From positions 1 through 56,303 of the forward strand of contig JAFCCO010000007.1 in assembly GCA_017610175.1 (NCBI GenBank): 56,303 nt of DNA. Direction: 5' to 3'. A model generated the notes under the pieces. It was not told the DNA's origin, searched no databases, and saw nothing but the letters and a program-made list of their open reading frames with translations. Positions 7,797-16,818 of the stretch are shown piece by piece. The translations under genes and the position numbers were made by a program. This stretch comes from Candidatus Iainarchaeum sp. (GTDB taxonomy: Archaea; Iainarchaeota; Iainarchaeia; Iainarchaeales; GCA-2688035). Position 1 is the stretch's first letter. Every line of letters starts with the position of its first letter.

Positions 7797-7858
7797 CCTA
7801 TTAAAAGGCTTTGCAGGAATTTAAAGTGAGGATTGTACCATAAGGGTTTTTTATAGTT
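7797..7858. promoter_or_regulatory. Divergent promoter region with ATTGTACCA operator copy
   Basis: ATTGTACCATA (7832-7842) is one copy of the recurring near-palindrome. To the right lies a TATA-like TTTTTTATAG (7847-7856) for the plus-strand SDR gene; to the left a minus-strand CTTTTAATA (5' end at 7807) for the GT4 gene. The motif centre (A7837) is about 10-13 bases from the plus TATA and 30 from the minus TATA. One site could therefore serve both genes. Confidence 0.5.
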
Positions 7859-7890
7859 ACTCCATTTACTTCCATTAAAGAGGGATTATT

Positions 7891-8904
7891 ATGAGCGGAA
7901 AAAACATTCTTGTAACAGGAGGGGCAGGCTTTATCGGAAGCCACCTTGCCCAGGAACTTGAGAAAAGAGGCAATAATGTAAGGATATTAGACAATTTTGT
8001 TGGCGGAAAGCAGAACCTTAACTACTTTGATGACAAGATTGAGGTAATGGAGGGTGACTGCTGCAACAGAGATGACTGCAAAAAGGCAGTTAAGGGAATT
8101 GACCAAGTGTTCCATCTTGCGGCGCACGCAGCAGAGGGGCAGAGTGTTTTCATCCCCGAATTTAATGCCCAAACAAACATAATGGGCAGCATTGTAATGC
8201 TTACCGAAGCAATCAACGCAGGCATTGAGGAGTTTGCATTCACGAGCAGCATTGCAGCCTACGGAAAGCCGGAAAGCGTCCCGATTAAGGAAATTGCAAA
8301 GCTGAACCCTGAAGACCCGTACGCTGTTACAAAGAAAACTTTTGAGGATTACCTGCGCGTTTACTACGAGATAGGGCAAATCAAACCCTACATCGTGAGA
8401 TTCTTCAACGTTTACGGGCCAAGGCAAAGAATGGACGACCCATATAGGGGAGTTGTCCCAATTTTTATCAACAAATGCCTTAAGGGAGAAAGACCCCTAA
8501 TTTTCGACGATGGCTTGCAGAAGAGGGCATTTACCTACATCACAGATGTAGTTGAGCCAATCTGCGACCTTGTGGGCAAGGAAAAGCTTGTAAACAACCC
8601 AATCAACATTGGAACAGAGGAAGTTTACACCGTAAAAGAGCTTGCCGAAATGACAATTGAAAAAATGAAAGCAGACGTTGAGATTGAATTTATCAACAAA
8701 AGAACCTCTGACGTAAAAGTAACTTATTGCGACACCTCAAAGGCAAAGGAATTGCTCGGATACAAGGCAAAGGTTTCGCTCAGCGAGGGCATGGACAAAA
8801 CAATCGAGTGGGCAAAGGAAGTTGGGGCACAGGACTTCAAATACTTTGACTACACCGAAATTCCAAAGCTGACCCACAAAAGCTATACAAGCAAAAAAAT
8901 CTGA
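7891..8904 (+). CDS. Extended SDR NAD-dependent sugar-nucleotide epimerase/dehydratase
   Basis: The NAD-binding motif TGGAGFIGS sits at residues 9-17, and the catalytic Y144-x3-K148 in YAVTK with an upstream TSSIAAYG provides the Ser. FFNVYGPRQ and the C-terminal NIGTEEVYTVKELA are standard in UDP-glucose 4-epimerase relatives. It has 337 residues, slightly longer than usual. It therefore likely epimerises or dehydrates a nucleotide sugar; GalE-type 4-epimerase is the simplest guess, but no residue fixes this. AAAGAGGGA (7877-7885) is the ribosome site. Only five bases separate it from the following GT2 gene, so it opens the first plus-strand glycan run. Confidence 0.88.
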   Translation: MSGKNILVTGGAGFIGSHLAQELEKRGNNVRILDNFVGGKQNLNYFDDKIEVMEGDCCNRDDCKKAVKGIDQVFHLAAHAAEGQSVFIPEFNAQTNIMGSIVMLTEAINAGIEEFAFTSSIAAYGKPESVPIKEIAKLNPEDPYAVTKKTFEDYLRVYYEIGQIKPYIVRFFNVYGPRQRMDDPYRGVVPIFINKCLKGERPLIFDDGLQKRAFTYITDVVEPICDLVGKEKLVNNPINIGTEEVYTVKELAEMTIEKMKADVEIEFINKRTSDVKVTYCDTSKAKELLGYKAKVSLSEGMDKTIEWAKEVGAQDFKYFDYTEIPKLTHKSYTSKKI

Positions 8905-8909
8905 TTTGC

Positions 8910-9800
8910 ATGGCTTTTTCTTTTCCAAACGCAAGCATTGTTATTGCGACATTCAACAATGCAAAAGTCCTAAGGCGTACACTCAACGGAATGCTGAAGC
9001 TTGACTATCCTGCACGCTACGAAATCATCGTAATTGATGACGGAAGCAGGGACGGCACAGTTGAAATGATGCAAACAGAGTTTGCAAAGGAAAAGAAAAT
9101 TACATTCAAAGCCCTGGGAAAAAACTCAGGAGTTTGCCGCGCACGCAACACAGGAATTGCACTTGCAAAATACCCAATTGTTGTCAACATGGACCACGAC
9201 TGCATTCCTGAAAAGAACTGGCTCAGAAACTTAATGAAGGGGTTTGAGAACGAGGAAGTCGGGGTTGTAAGCAGTTTTGGGGGGTATGGAGGGACATCCA
9301 CTGCATTCAGGAAAGAGGTGCTTGACAAGATCGGAGGATATGACGAGAAATACTTCTACTACAGGGAAGACACTGATTTGACCTTTGGAATAATGGATTT
9401 GGGCTACAAGTACAAAAAGGTTAAGGCAGATTACCTGCACGACCACAAGGAAGTTGCCCCAAAGGGAATCCTGCAGAGCATTAAGTATGTGATTAAGAGG
9501 TTACTATATCATGAAAACGACGTGCTGCTGTTCAAAAAGCACCCAAAGCTTGCGGGAGAATTCCTGCAGGTGAAATTCGGCTTCATGATAAACCCTGTTT
9601 CAGACTTCAAGGTTGTCGCAAACCTCTGGGATGGAAGCAGCAAAGAGCTAAAACTCGGCTCGCCACGCGGAATTACATTTATTGAGAACAAAACCCCCCT
9701 TCATACAGCCTTAATAATTTTTGCTGGCTTAGTTTATGTTGTTGCAGTAAAACTATTCAGGCTGTGGGGCAGCATAAAGTTTAGAAAGTTGTTGATATGA
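8910..9800 (+). CDS. Glycosyltransferase family 2
   Basis: An inverting GT-A fold transferase of 296 residues. ASIVIATFNNAKVLRRTL opens the nucleotide-binding half, VIDDGSRDGT follows, NMDHDC is the metal-binding DxD-type motif, and YREDTDLTFGI is the base-acidic ED motif. A single hydrophobic segment near the C-terminus (LIIFAGLVYVVAVKLF) may anchor it in the membrane. It overlaps the next SDR gene by ATGA, indicating translational coupling. Donor and acceptor are unknown. Confidence 0.9.
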   Translation: MAFSFPNASIVIATFNNAKVLRRTLNGMLKLDYPARYEIIVIDDGSRDGTVEMMQTEFAKEKKITFKALGKNSGVCRARNTGIALAKYPIVVNMDHDCIPEKNWLRNLMKGFENEEVGVVSSFGGYGGTSTAFRKEVLDKIGGYDEKYFYYREDTDLTFGIMDLGYKYKKVKADYLHDHKEVAPKGILQSIKYVIKRLLYHENDVLLFKKHPKLAGEFLQVKFGFMINPVSDFKVVANLWDGSSKELKLGSPRGITFIENKTPLHTALIIFAGLVYVVAVKLFRLWGSIKFRKLLI

Positions 9801-10735
9801 GCTGGAAAGGGAAAAAAGTGCTCGTAACCGGAGCAAACGGTTTTATCGGGGCGTGGCTGTGCAGCAAACTGCTTGAGAAAGAAGCAAAAGTAATTGCGAC
9901 AGTGCACGAAAACGATGGACTGCTTGGCGTGCACGGAATCCAGGACAAGATTAAGACAGTTCTATTTGATGTGGCAGACGCTGAGAGCGTGAACAAAGCC
10001 TTTGAGGAAGGGCCTGAAATCTGCTTTCACCTTGCGGCAAAAAGCTCAACAAGGGACGCATCAAAGGACTTAACCGACACATTCAAAACAAATGTAATGG
10101 GCACGCTTAACATTGCAAACGCAGCAAAAGAAAAAGAATGTGCGCTTGTGTTTGTTTCAAGCGTGAAAACCTACGGCGGGCAGACGGAAAGCTGCTTCAA
10201 CGAGGATGAGCAGTTGAAGGGAACAAGCGCTTACGCCACCAGCAAGATTGCGGCAGAGGCAATCTGCAAAATGTTTTCAAATTACCCCGAAACAAACATT
10301 GCAATCGCAAGGCTTAGCAACATCTTTGGCGGAAAGGACAACAACTATTCAAGACTTGTTCCGGGGGCAATAAAAAAAGTGAAGGAAGGAAACGCACCGC
10401 AGGTTCTTGGAACCGGGGAAAGCATGCTTGACCTGCTTTATACAGAGGATGCGGTTAATGGGCTTCTTCTTCTTGGGGAAAAAATGCTCGCCGAGGAAAT
10501 GAAGGCGGAAACATTCAATTTTGGGTCAGGAAAATGGCACTCTGTGCGGGAAATTGTTGGAAAAATCTCAGAGTTAATGGGTTCAGAGATAAAGCCTGAA
10601 TTTTCAGGAACAGAAAACCCATGCAAGGAATGCATGTGCATTGAAAAGGCCAAAAAAGAGCTCAACTGGGAGCCAAAATACACATTTGAAAGCGGCCTGG
10701 AAAAAACAATTGAATACTTTGAAAAAGTGCTTTAA
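9797..10735 (+). CDS. Extended SDR, CDP-glucose/GDP-mannose dehydratase-like
   Basis: A 312-residue extended SDR with TGANGFIGAWL at the N-terminus (the TGANGFxG form of the NAD(P) loop), AAKSST, and the catalytic Y146-x3-K150 in YATSK. The arrangement resembles CDP-glucose 4,6-dehydratase and related dehydratases more than GalE. The Ser of the triad is in VSSVKTYGG. It overlaps the preceding GT2 by ATGA. It likely makes a 4-keto-6-deoxy sugar nucleotide, but the substrate is not set by what can be seen. Confidence 0.85.
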   Translation: MSWKGKKVLVTGANGFIGAWLCSKLLEKEAKVIATVHENDGLLGVHGIQDKIKTVLFDVADAESVNKAFEEGPEICFHLAAKSSTRDASKDLTDTFKTNVMGTLNIANAAKEKECALVFVSSVKTYGGQTESCFNEDEQLKGTSAYATSKIAAEAICKMFSNYPETNIAIARLSNIFGGKDNNYSRLVPGAIKKVKEGNAPQVLGTGESMLDLLYTEDAVNGLLLLGEKMLAEEMKAETFNFGSGKWHSVREIVGKISELMGSEIKPEFSGTENPCKECMCIEKAKKELNWEPKYTFESGLEKTIEYFEKVL

Positions 10736-10747
10736 ACGGCTTCGACG

Positions 10748-10771
10748 AATGCACCAAACCCCATATATAAA
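10748..10771 (+). promoter_or_regulatory. rmlB promoter with operator variant AATGCACCAAA
   Basis: AATGCACCAAA (10748-10758) is followed directly by CCCCATATATAAAGG. The TATA box (TATATAA, 10764-10770) lies at the same spacing from the motif as at 20974 and 34860. It lies 54 bases before the rmlB start, so the TSS would fall near 10790-10795. Confidence 0.55.
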
Positions 10772-10823
10772 GGTTATTTGAATAATTCTATTAGCGATAT
10801 CTAGCTGTTTATGGTGTGTTTTA

Positions 10824-11783
10824 ATGAAGATTTTAGTGACTGGGGGCGCAGGGTTTATCGGAAGCAATTACATAAGAATGCATCTTGAAAAAAAACCCGA
10901 AGACCACCTAATCAACCTTGACAAACTGACTTACGCCGGCAAAAAAGAAAACCTTGCAGATTTAGAAAACAAAGGAAATTACGAATTTGTGCAGGGAGAC
11001 ATCTGCAATCCAAAAGATGTTGAGAAGGCAATGCAGGGATGCGAAGCCGTGATAAATTTTGCCGCAGAAAGCCACGTTGACCGCAGCATTGAGGACAGCC
11101 GGCAATTTGCCGAAACCAACTTTTTTGGCGTAAGGGTTTTGTGCGAGCAGGCAAAGAAGCAGGAAGTTAAAAAGTTCATTCAAATCTCAACCGATGAAGT
11201 TTACGGGCAGATTGCAGAGGGAAGCTTTAAGGAAACAGATGTTCTCAGGCCAAGAAACCCTTACAGTTCTGCAAAGGCTGCGGGAGAATTGCTTGCAATG
11301 TCATACTTTGAAACATTCGGACTGAACGTAACGGTTACAAGAAGCAGCAACAATTACGGCCCCTACCAGTTTCCGGAAAAAGTGATTCCGCTGTTTGTAA
11401 CAAATCTAGCCCGCGGAAAAAAGGTTCCGCTCTACGGAGAGGGACTGAACATAAGGGACTGGCTTTTTGTGGAGGACAACTGCGAGGGAATCAAGGGAGT
11501 TCTTGACGGGGGAAATGCCGGTGAAATTTACAACATAGGCGGAAACAATGAGATTGCAAACATTGAATTGACAAAAATTATTCTCAAAGAGATGGGTAAG
11601 GGAGAGGAAATGATTGAAAGGGTCCAGGACAGGCTCGGGCACGACCTTAGATACAGCCTTGACATAAGCAAAGCTGAAAATGAGCTTGGCTGGAAACCAA
11701 AGAAAAGTTTCAGCAAAGGGCTGCACGAAACAATTGAATGGTACAAAGAGAACGAAAACTGGTGGAAACCGCTGGTGGAATGA
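10824..11783 (+). CDS. rmlB: dTDP-glucose 4,6-dehydratase
   Basis: Converts dTDP-glucose to dTDP-4-keto-6-deoxyglucose. TGGAGFIGSNY is the NAD loop; AAESHVDRSI, STDEVYG (D124 and E125 are the dehydratase acid/base pair) and Y147-x3-K151 in YSSAK are diagnostic of RmlB; NNYGPYQFPEKVIP and NIRDWLFVEDN are further family signatures. Length 319 matches the family. ATG at 10824 opens the reading frame after a promoter with the recurrent operator. rmlA follows after 13 bases. RmlC and RmlD, needed for dTDP-rhamnose, are not in the window. Confidence 0.95.
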   Translation: MKILVTGGAGFIGSNYIRMHLEKKPEDHLINLDKLTYAGKKENLADLENKGNYEFVQGDICNPKDVEKAMQGCEAVINFAAESHVDRSIEDSRQFAETNFFGVRVLCEQAKKQEVKKFIQISTDEVYGQIAEGSFKETDVLRPRNPYSSAKAAGELLAMSYFETFGLNVTVTRSSNNYGPYQFPEKVIPLFVTNLARGKKVPLYGEGLNIRDWLFVEDNCEGIKGVLDGGNAGEIYNIGGNNEIANIELTKIILKEMGKGEEMIERVQDRLGHDLRYSLDISKAENELGWKPKKSFSKGLHETIEWYKENENWWKPLVE

Positions 11784-11796
11784 GGAGATGATGTAA

Positions 11797-12534
11797 ATGG
11801 CACTTAAGGGAGTAATTCTTGCAGGCGGAACGGGAAGCAGGCTTCTGCCGCTGACAAAGGCAACAAACAAGCACCTGCTGCCTGTTTACAACAAGCCAAT
11901 GATCTATTACCCAATTGAGATGCTGAAGTCCGCAGGATGCAAGGAAATCCTGGTTATTACTGGAATCTACCACGCAGGAGACATATTCTCACATCTTGGC
12001 TCAGGAAAGGACTTCGGGGTCAAGTTCACCTACAGGGTCCAGGATGAGGCGGGCGGAATTCCAAGCGCAATAGGTCTTGCAGAGGAATTTGTCGGACAGG
12101 ACAAATTCATCTCAATCAACGGAGACAACATTGTTTTTGAATCGCTCAAACCGTTTGCGGAAGAGTTTGAGAAAAGCGGTGCAGAAATGCAGATTCTCCT
12201 CTACAAGGGAACAGAGGAAGAAGCAAAAAAATCAGGGGTTGCCGTTGTAGAGGGAAACAGGGTAACAGAAGTTGTTGAAAAGCCTCCACAGCCGCCAAGC
12301 AACAACATAATTATTGGAGTTTACTTCCTTTCACCAAGCGCGTTTGAAGTAATAAGAAAACTAAAGCCGTCAAAGAGAGGGGAAACAGAGGTAACAGATG
12401 TACAAAGGCACTACCTTGAACAGGACTCGCTTGTTGCGCAAAGCCTTAAAGGAAAGTGGCTTGATGCAGGAGATTTTGAGGACCTGTTGCACGCAAACAT
12501 CGAAACAAAAAAGCTAGTGGAAAGTGAAAAGTGA
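11797..12534 (+). CDS. rmlA: Glucose-1-phosphate thymidylyltransferase
   Basis: Makes dTDP-glucose from glucose-1-phosphate and dTTP, the substrate of the RmlB encoded just upstream. LAGGTGSRLLPLT is the intact nucleotide-binding loop with catalytic Arg; NKHLLPVYNKPMIYYPI is the RmlA hallmark; GDN supplies the metal Asp; VEKPPQPPSN is the sugar-binding EKP segment; GKWLDAGDFEDLL closes the fold. At 245 residues it is the short form that lacks the C-terminal allosteric extension. GAGGAGATGATG precedes the start. It overlaps or abuts the radical SAM gene after it. Confidence 0.94.
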   Translation: MALKGVILAGGTGSRLLPLTKATNKHLLPVYNKPMIYYPIEMLKSAGCKEILVITGIYHAGDIFSHLGSGKDFGVKFTYRVQDEAGGIPSAIGLAEEFVGQDKFISINGDNIVFESLKPFAEEFEKSGAEMQILLYKGTEEEAKKSGVAVVEGNRVTEVVEKPPQPPSNNIIIGVYFLSPSAFEVIRKLKPSKRGETEVTDVQRHYLEQDSLVAQSLKGKWLDAGDFEDLLHANIETKKLVESEK

Positions 12535-12539
12535 GCGAC

Positions 12540-13991
12540 ATGCGAATTCTTCTTCTAAATCCTCCGTTTTTCCCAAAGTACAGCAGGAGCAGCAGAAGCC
12601 CGGCTGTAACAAAGGGAGGAACACTTTACTACCCATTATGGCTGGCTTACACAACAGGGGTTCTTGAAAAAGCAGGCCACGAATGCAGTCTGGTTGATGC
12701 ACCTGCAACACTCAAAACCCAGAAGGACGTTGAGAAAATTGTAAAAGATTTCAAGCCGGAAATGGTTGTGTGTGATACAAGCACCCCCTCAATCAAGAAC
12801 GATGTGCAGGTTGTTGAAAAGCTTAAAAAAGTGCAGAACTTCTTTGCCGTACTTGTTGGAACACACGCAAGCGCGCTTCCAAAAGAAACACTGAAGCTGA
12901 GCAAAAGCATTGACGCGGTTGCTGTCCATGAATATGATTACACAATTCGGGAACTTGCAAACAAAATGCAAAAGGGAAAGCTGACGAAAGCCGGCGTGGC
13001 AAAAATTAAGGGACTTGCATTCATGCAACGCAAGAAGTTTGTTTATTCAGGCGAAAGAAAGCCAATTGAAAACCTTGACGAACTTCCGTTCGTGAGCAAA
13101 GTTTACAAAAAGCACTTGGACATAAAGGATTATTTTTACAGCGCAAACCTCTACCCTGAAGTGACAATTCTTACAGGAAGAGGTTGCCCGTTCAAATGCA
13201 AATTTTGCCACTGGGTACACGTTCTGAACCGCGGGGGCTACAGGACAAGAAGCGTTGAAAACGTGATGGAAGAGCTTGAGTTCATAAAGCAGGAGTTCCC
13301 CGAAGCAAAGGAAATTTTTATGGAGGACGACACGTTTACCGCAAACTCGGAGCGGGTAAACAGGTTTTGTGATGAAAAAATAAGGCGCGGGCTGGACATT
13401 GCATGGAGCTGCAATGCAAGGGCGGATGTTCCCCTCAAAACACTGCAAAAAATGAAGAAAGCCGGGTGCCGCCTTATGTGTGTTGGATTTGAAAGCGGAA
13501 CGCAGGATATTCTGAACAATGTAAGCAAGGGAACAACTGTTGGGCGAATGAAGCGATTTATGCAGAATGCAGAAAAGGCAGGGATTATGATTCACGGCTG
13601 TTTCATGGTTGGAAACCAGGGGGAAACTACAGACACAATAAAAAGCACAATAAGGCTTGCAAAGGAACTTAACCCGGACACCGCACAGTTCTTCCCAATA
13701 ATGGTTTACCCTGGGACACCAACATATGAATCCTTCAAGCAGCAGGGTTGGCTTGTGACAGAGGACTACAGCAAATGGGTTGATGAAAAGGGATGGCACA
13801 ACTGCATGGTTTCAAGGCCAGGGTTGAGCAACATCGAACTCGTTAAATGGTGCGACAAGGCAAGAAGGGACTTTTACCTGCGCCCAAGCTATATTGTGGG
13901 AAAGGTCGTGCAGGTTATTACACACCCAAAAGAGGCAGTAAGGATATTCAAAGCAGGCAAAGTGTTTGCAAGGTCATTGATTTTTGGATAG
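12540..13991 (+). CDS. B12-binding-domain radical SAM protein
   Basis: Residues 1-150 form a B12-binding-like Rossmann domain (MRILLLNPPF; GHECSLVDAP), then the radical SAM core with the 4Fe-4S motif CPFKCKFC, preceded by LTGRG. VGFESGTQDIL and MVGNQGET are the later core strands. The C-terminus has YLRPSYIV. Relatives of this family methylate or rearrange unreactive carbons in lipids, antibiotics and cofactors; here a sugar or polyprenyl substrate is inferred from context. I take ATG 12540 with AGTGAG in front; GTG 12531 overlapping the rmlA stop is the alternative. Two similar proteins (34938, 36515) and one wreck (33902) lie in the window. Confidence 0.88.
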   Translation: MRILLLNPPFFPKYSRSSRSPAVTKGGTLYYPLWLAYTTGVLEKAGHECSLVDAPATLKTQKDVEKIVKDFKPEMVVCDTSTPSIKNDVQVVEKLKKVQNFFAVLVGTHASALPKETLKLSKSIDAVAVHEYDYTIRELANKMQKGKLTKAGVAKIKGLAFMQRKKFVYSGERKPIENLDELPFVSKVYKKHLDIKDYFYSANLYPEVTILTGRGCPFKCKFCHWVHVLNRGGYRTRSVENVMEELEFIKQEFPEAKEIFMEDDTFTANSERVNRFCDEKIRRGLDIAWSCNARADVPLKTLQKMKKAGCRLMCVGFESGTQDILNNVSKGTTVGRMKRFMQNAEKAGIMIHGCFMVGNQGETTDTIKSTIRLAKELNPDTAQFFPIMVYPGTPTYESFKQQGWLVTEDYSKWVDEKGWHNCMVSRPGLSNIELVKWCDKARRDFYLRPSYIVGKVVQVITHPKEAVRIFKAGKVFARSLIFG

Positions 13992-14000
13992 GTAGATGGA

Positions 14001-14900
14001 ATGAAATTGTTAATTACAGGAGCAGGCGGTTACATCGGAAGCAAAGTGGTGGTCGATGCGCTGGCGCAAGGGCACTTAGTGCAGGCAGTTGACAACTTCA
14101 GCGAAAGCCAGGTTGAGAAAATCAACGGAAACAAGATTGCAAACGTCGACATTAGAAAGCTTGAGGGAATGGATGGTCTTGTGAAAAACTGTGATGCTGT
14201 TCTTCACCTTGCTGCAATTTCAGACGTTGACACAGGGGAAACAGACAGGGAACTTACGTACTCAACAAACGTTACCGGAACCGCAAACATCGCGTTCCTG
14301 TGCCACAAGTACGGCAAGCCGCTTGTGTTTGCTTCATCTATGGCAATATTCGGAACAATTGAAAAATTCCCGATTAAGGAGAACAGCCCAAAGACCCCGC
14401 TGAACTTTTACGGCCTTACAAAGCTGATGGACAACAGCATAATAAGCGATTTTGCAAAGGACGGTTTTCCGGCGTGCTCGCTCATCATAAGCAACCTTTA
14501 CGGCACACACAAGATAGGCGGAAAGAAAATCGTAAAGAACGTCGTACTCAGCAAGTTTGTTGAACTGGCAAAGGAAGGCAAGCCCCTTCCGGTCTACAAG
14601 CCAGGAACACAGAAAAGGGACTTTATCCATGTAAGCGATGTCTCAAGAGCGTTCATTCTTGCAGCGGAAAAGTTGCAGGGTGCTGAAAACGGCAACCGGG
14701 TATACAACCTTGCATCAGGCAAGTCATATTCAGTAAAGGACCTTGCCGAAATGGTTTCAAAGAAATACAACGTAGAGGTTGAGCTTGTAGAGAATCCGAG
14801 GAACGAGGCAGTTGACGAAATGTTTGACGTGGACGTTGAAAATATCAAAAACGCGCTTGGTTTTGAAACCAAGGGAAAGATTGAGGAAAACATTGAGTGA
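14001..14900 (+). CDS. Extended SDR sugar-nucleotide epimerase/dehydratase
   Basis: NAD(P)-dependent SDR of 299 residues. TGAGGYIGSK is the dinucleotide loop, LHLAAISDV the strand-4 motif, ASSMAIFG the Ser region and YGLTK (Y137, K141) the catalytic pair. NLYGTH and RDFIHVSDV are typical of UDP-glucose 4-epimerase relatives. AGGTAGA is the ribosome site, nine bases after the preceding stop. This is the third SDR of the plus-strand cluster; its role could be the next step on a keto-sugar made upstream, which is inference. Confidence 0.87.
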   Translation: MKLLITGAGGYIGSKVVVDALAQGHLVQAVDNFSESQVEKINGNKIANVDIRKLEGMDGLVKNCDAVLHLAAISDVDTGETDRELTYSTNVTGTANIAFLCHKYGKPLVFASSMAIFGTIEKFPIKENSPKTPLNFYGLTKLMDNSIISDFAKDGFPACSLIISNLYGTHKIGGKKIVKNVVLSKFVELAKEGKPLPVYKPGTQKRDFIHVSDVSRAFILAAEKLQGAENGNRVYNLASGKSYSVKDLAEMVSKKYNVEVELVENPRNEAVDEMFDVDVENIKNALGFETKGKIEENIE

Positions 14901-14921
14901 ATTTTTCAGGAGGAGAATGAA

Positions 14922-15839
14922 ATGAAGGATAGAAAAGAAGGGCCTTTGATGCTCGCAAAAAGGCTTATTAAGATATTGCTGCTTAGGGCAGAGGAAGCAA
15001 AACGCGGAGCCTATATGAAAGCAGTTGCCCTTACAAACAAGGGGCTTGTGATTAGGGAAATTCACGGAAGCAAAATGTACCTCAACCCAAAAGACGGCGG
15101 ACTCTCAACAGACCTGTTCATTGACAAAAGCCGTGAAATCATGGCAACGAACGAGTTCCAAAAAATACTGAAACCAGGAATGGTTATAGCCGATGCAGGA
15201 GCAAACATCGGATACTATGCATTAATGGAAGCAAAAGCCGTCGGAGAAAATGGGGCGGTTTATGCAATAGAGCCTGTCCCTGAAAACGTTGAACTCCTGA
15301 AAAAGAATGTCACTACAAACACCTACAAGAACATAGAGGTAATTAAGGCCGCTGCAGGAAGCAAAAAAGGCAAGGCAAAGTTCTTTGTTTCAACAAAATC
15401 AAACCTCGGAAGCATGGTTGAGTCGGCAAACGAAAAAGACATTGAAACAGAAATGGAAGTGGATGTATTGCCGCTTGACACCATCCTAAAGGGAAAAAGG
15501 AGTCCTGACTTTGTAAGAATGGATGTTGAGGGATACGAGCTTGAAATTCTCAAGGGAATGACGCAAGTTCTGAAGAAAAAGAAGCTCGGGCTGTTTATTG
15601 AGGTTCACGCTGAATTCATGGGCAAAGACAAAACAATTGAGTTCTTCAAGCTGCTTAAGGCAAACGGCTTTAAGTCCTGCAAGATATTCCACGACCTTCC
15701 AGGAAAAATGAGGGCAATAAACTGGCTTGTTTCAAATGATGTAATGCCTGAATTTGGCGAAGAAACAAAAACCATTGACGCAATCATAAGGGAACAAAGC
15801 CCGCTTGAGGGTGTATTCCACATGTTTGCACAAAAGTAG
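14922..15839 (+). CDS. FkbM-family SAM-dependent methyltransferase
   Basis: IADAGANIGYYAL (about residues 87-99) is the AdoMet-binding motif of the FkbM family, followed by AIEPVPENVELLKKN, and later FVRMDVEGYELEILKGM, a family hallmark. FkbM enzymes O-methylate hydroxyl groups, often on sugars of polysaccharides. It has 305 residues with a basic N-terminal helix that could lie on the membrane. AGGAGGAG (14908-14915) is one of the best ribosome sites in the window. The preceding SDR ends 21 bases upstream, and a GT2 gene follows after ten bases. Confidence 0.9.
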   Translation: MKDRKEGPLMLAKRLIKILLLRAEEAKRGAYMKAVALTNKGLVIREIHGSKMYLNPKDGGLSTDLFIDKSREIMATNEFQKILKPGMVIADAGANIGYYALMEAKAVGENGAVYAIEPVPENVELLKKNVTTNTYKNIEVIKAAAGSKKGKAKFFVSTKSNLGSMVESANEKDIETEMEVDVLPLDTILKGKRSPDFVRMDVEGYELEILKGMTQVLKKKKLGLFIEVHAEFMGKDKTIEFFKLLKANGFKSCKIFHDLPGKMRAINWLVSNDVMPEFGEETKTIDAIIREQSPLEGVFHMFAQK

Positions 15840-15849
15840 GTCCGGCAAA

Positions 15850-16818
15850 ATGAAAGCTACTGTAATAATCCCCGCATACAACGCGGGAAAAACTATTGAA
15901 AAGTGTCTTGCATCCTTAAGGGAGCAGTCATTCAAGGACTTTGAAACAATAGTTGTAGACGACGGCAGCAAAGACAAAACCCCTGAAATTGCAAAATCGT
16001 TTAGGGGCGTAAATCTTTTGCAGCAGGAAAATGCAGGGCCCGCAAAAGCAAGGAACAAGGGTGCGGCAAAAGCAAGGGGCAAAATACTTGTGTTCCTGGA
16101 CAGCGACTGCGTTCCGGAAAAAAACTGGCTAAGGGAGATGCTTGCACCCTTCAGCGACAAGACCATTGCGGGAGTGCAGGGCAAGTACTTGAACAGCCAG
16201 CGCGAACTGATTGCAAGATTCACCCACCTCGAAATAGAGCAAAGGTATGAGAAGATGGCAAAGAGTGAGTTTATTGACTTTATTGGAAGCTACAGTGCGG
16301 CTTACAGGAAAAGCGTCTTCAATGAAATGAATGGCTTTGACACAGGATTCCCAATGGCAAGCGGGGAGGACACAGACCTGAGCTTCAGGATAAGTGAGGC
16401 AGGGCACAAAATGAAGTTCAACCAGAACGCAAGAGTTTACCACTTCCACCCAATTTCATTCACAAAATACCTAAAAGTAAAATTCTTCAGGGCCTTTTGG
16501 AGGACAAAGATTTACAGGAAGCACGCAGGAAAGATGCTAAAAGACAGCTACACAAGCCAGCTAATCAAGATTCAGACCCTTCTCTTCTACATAATTACTT
16601 TTGCTGCATTGCTCTCCCCCTTTGTACCGCAAGCAGCTTTCACAGCCCCAATTGCAGGAATACTTCTTGTTGCAGCAACACTGCCGTTTGCAATCTGGGC
16701 GCTCCCAAAAGACCGACTAGTCGCAATTGTTTCCCCAATAATCATCATTCTCAGAACAATAATGTTCGGTTTAGGCCTTGCATTTGGAACAATCAACCAG
16801 TTGGTGGGATTCAAATGA
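15850..16818 (+). CDS. Glycosyltransferase family 2 with C-terminal membrane helices
   Basis: MKATVIIPAYNAGKTIEKCL starts a standard GT-A domain; VVDDGSKDKT, FLDSDC (DxD) and SGEDTDLSFRI (acidic base motif) follow. After the catalytic domain there are about three hydrophobic segments (roughly residues 240-320), so the enzyme is membrane-bound with the active site probably in the cytoplasm. The ATG at 15850 is chosen because it matches the family start; an in-frame GTG/ATG further upstream would overlap the FkbM gene by 35 bases. It overlaps the next GT4 gene by ATGA. Confidence 0.9.
   Translation: MKATVIIPAYNAGKTIEKCLASLREQSFKDFETIVVDDGSKDKTPEIAKSFRGVNLLQQENAGPAKARNKGAAKARGKILVFLDSDCVPEKNWLREMLAPFSDKTIAGVQGKYLNSQRELIARFTHLEIEQRYEKMAKSEFIDFIGSYSAAYRKSVFNEMNGFDTGFPMASGEDTDLSFRISEAGHKMKFNQNARVYHFHPISFTKYLKVKFFRAFWRTKIYRKHAGKMLKDSYTSQLIKIQTLLFYIITFAALLSPFVPQAAFTAPIAGILLVAATLPFAIWALPKDRLVAIVSPIIIILRTIMFGLGLAFGTINQLVGFK

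Noticed and set aside
16497-16814. 106-residue extension of the GT4 protein at 16815
   Set aside because: This stretch is an out-of-frame reading of the preceding GT2 gene, rich in His/Asn/Cys, with no domain; the ATGA overlap at 16815 is the natural start.
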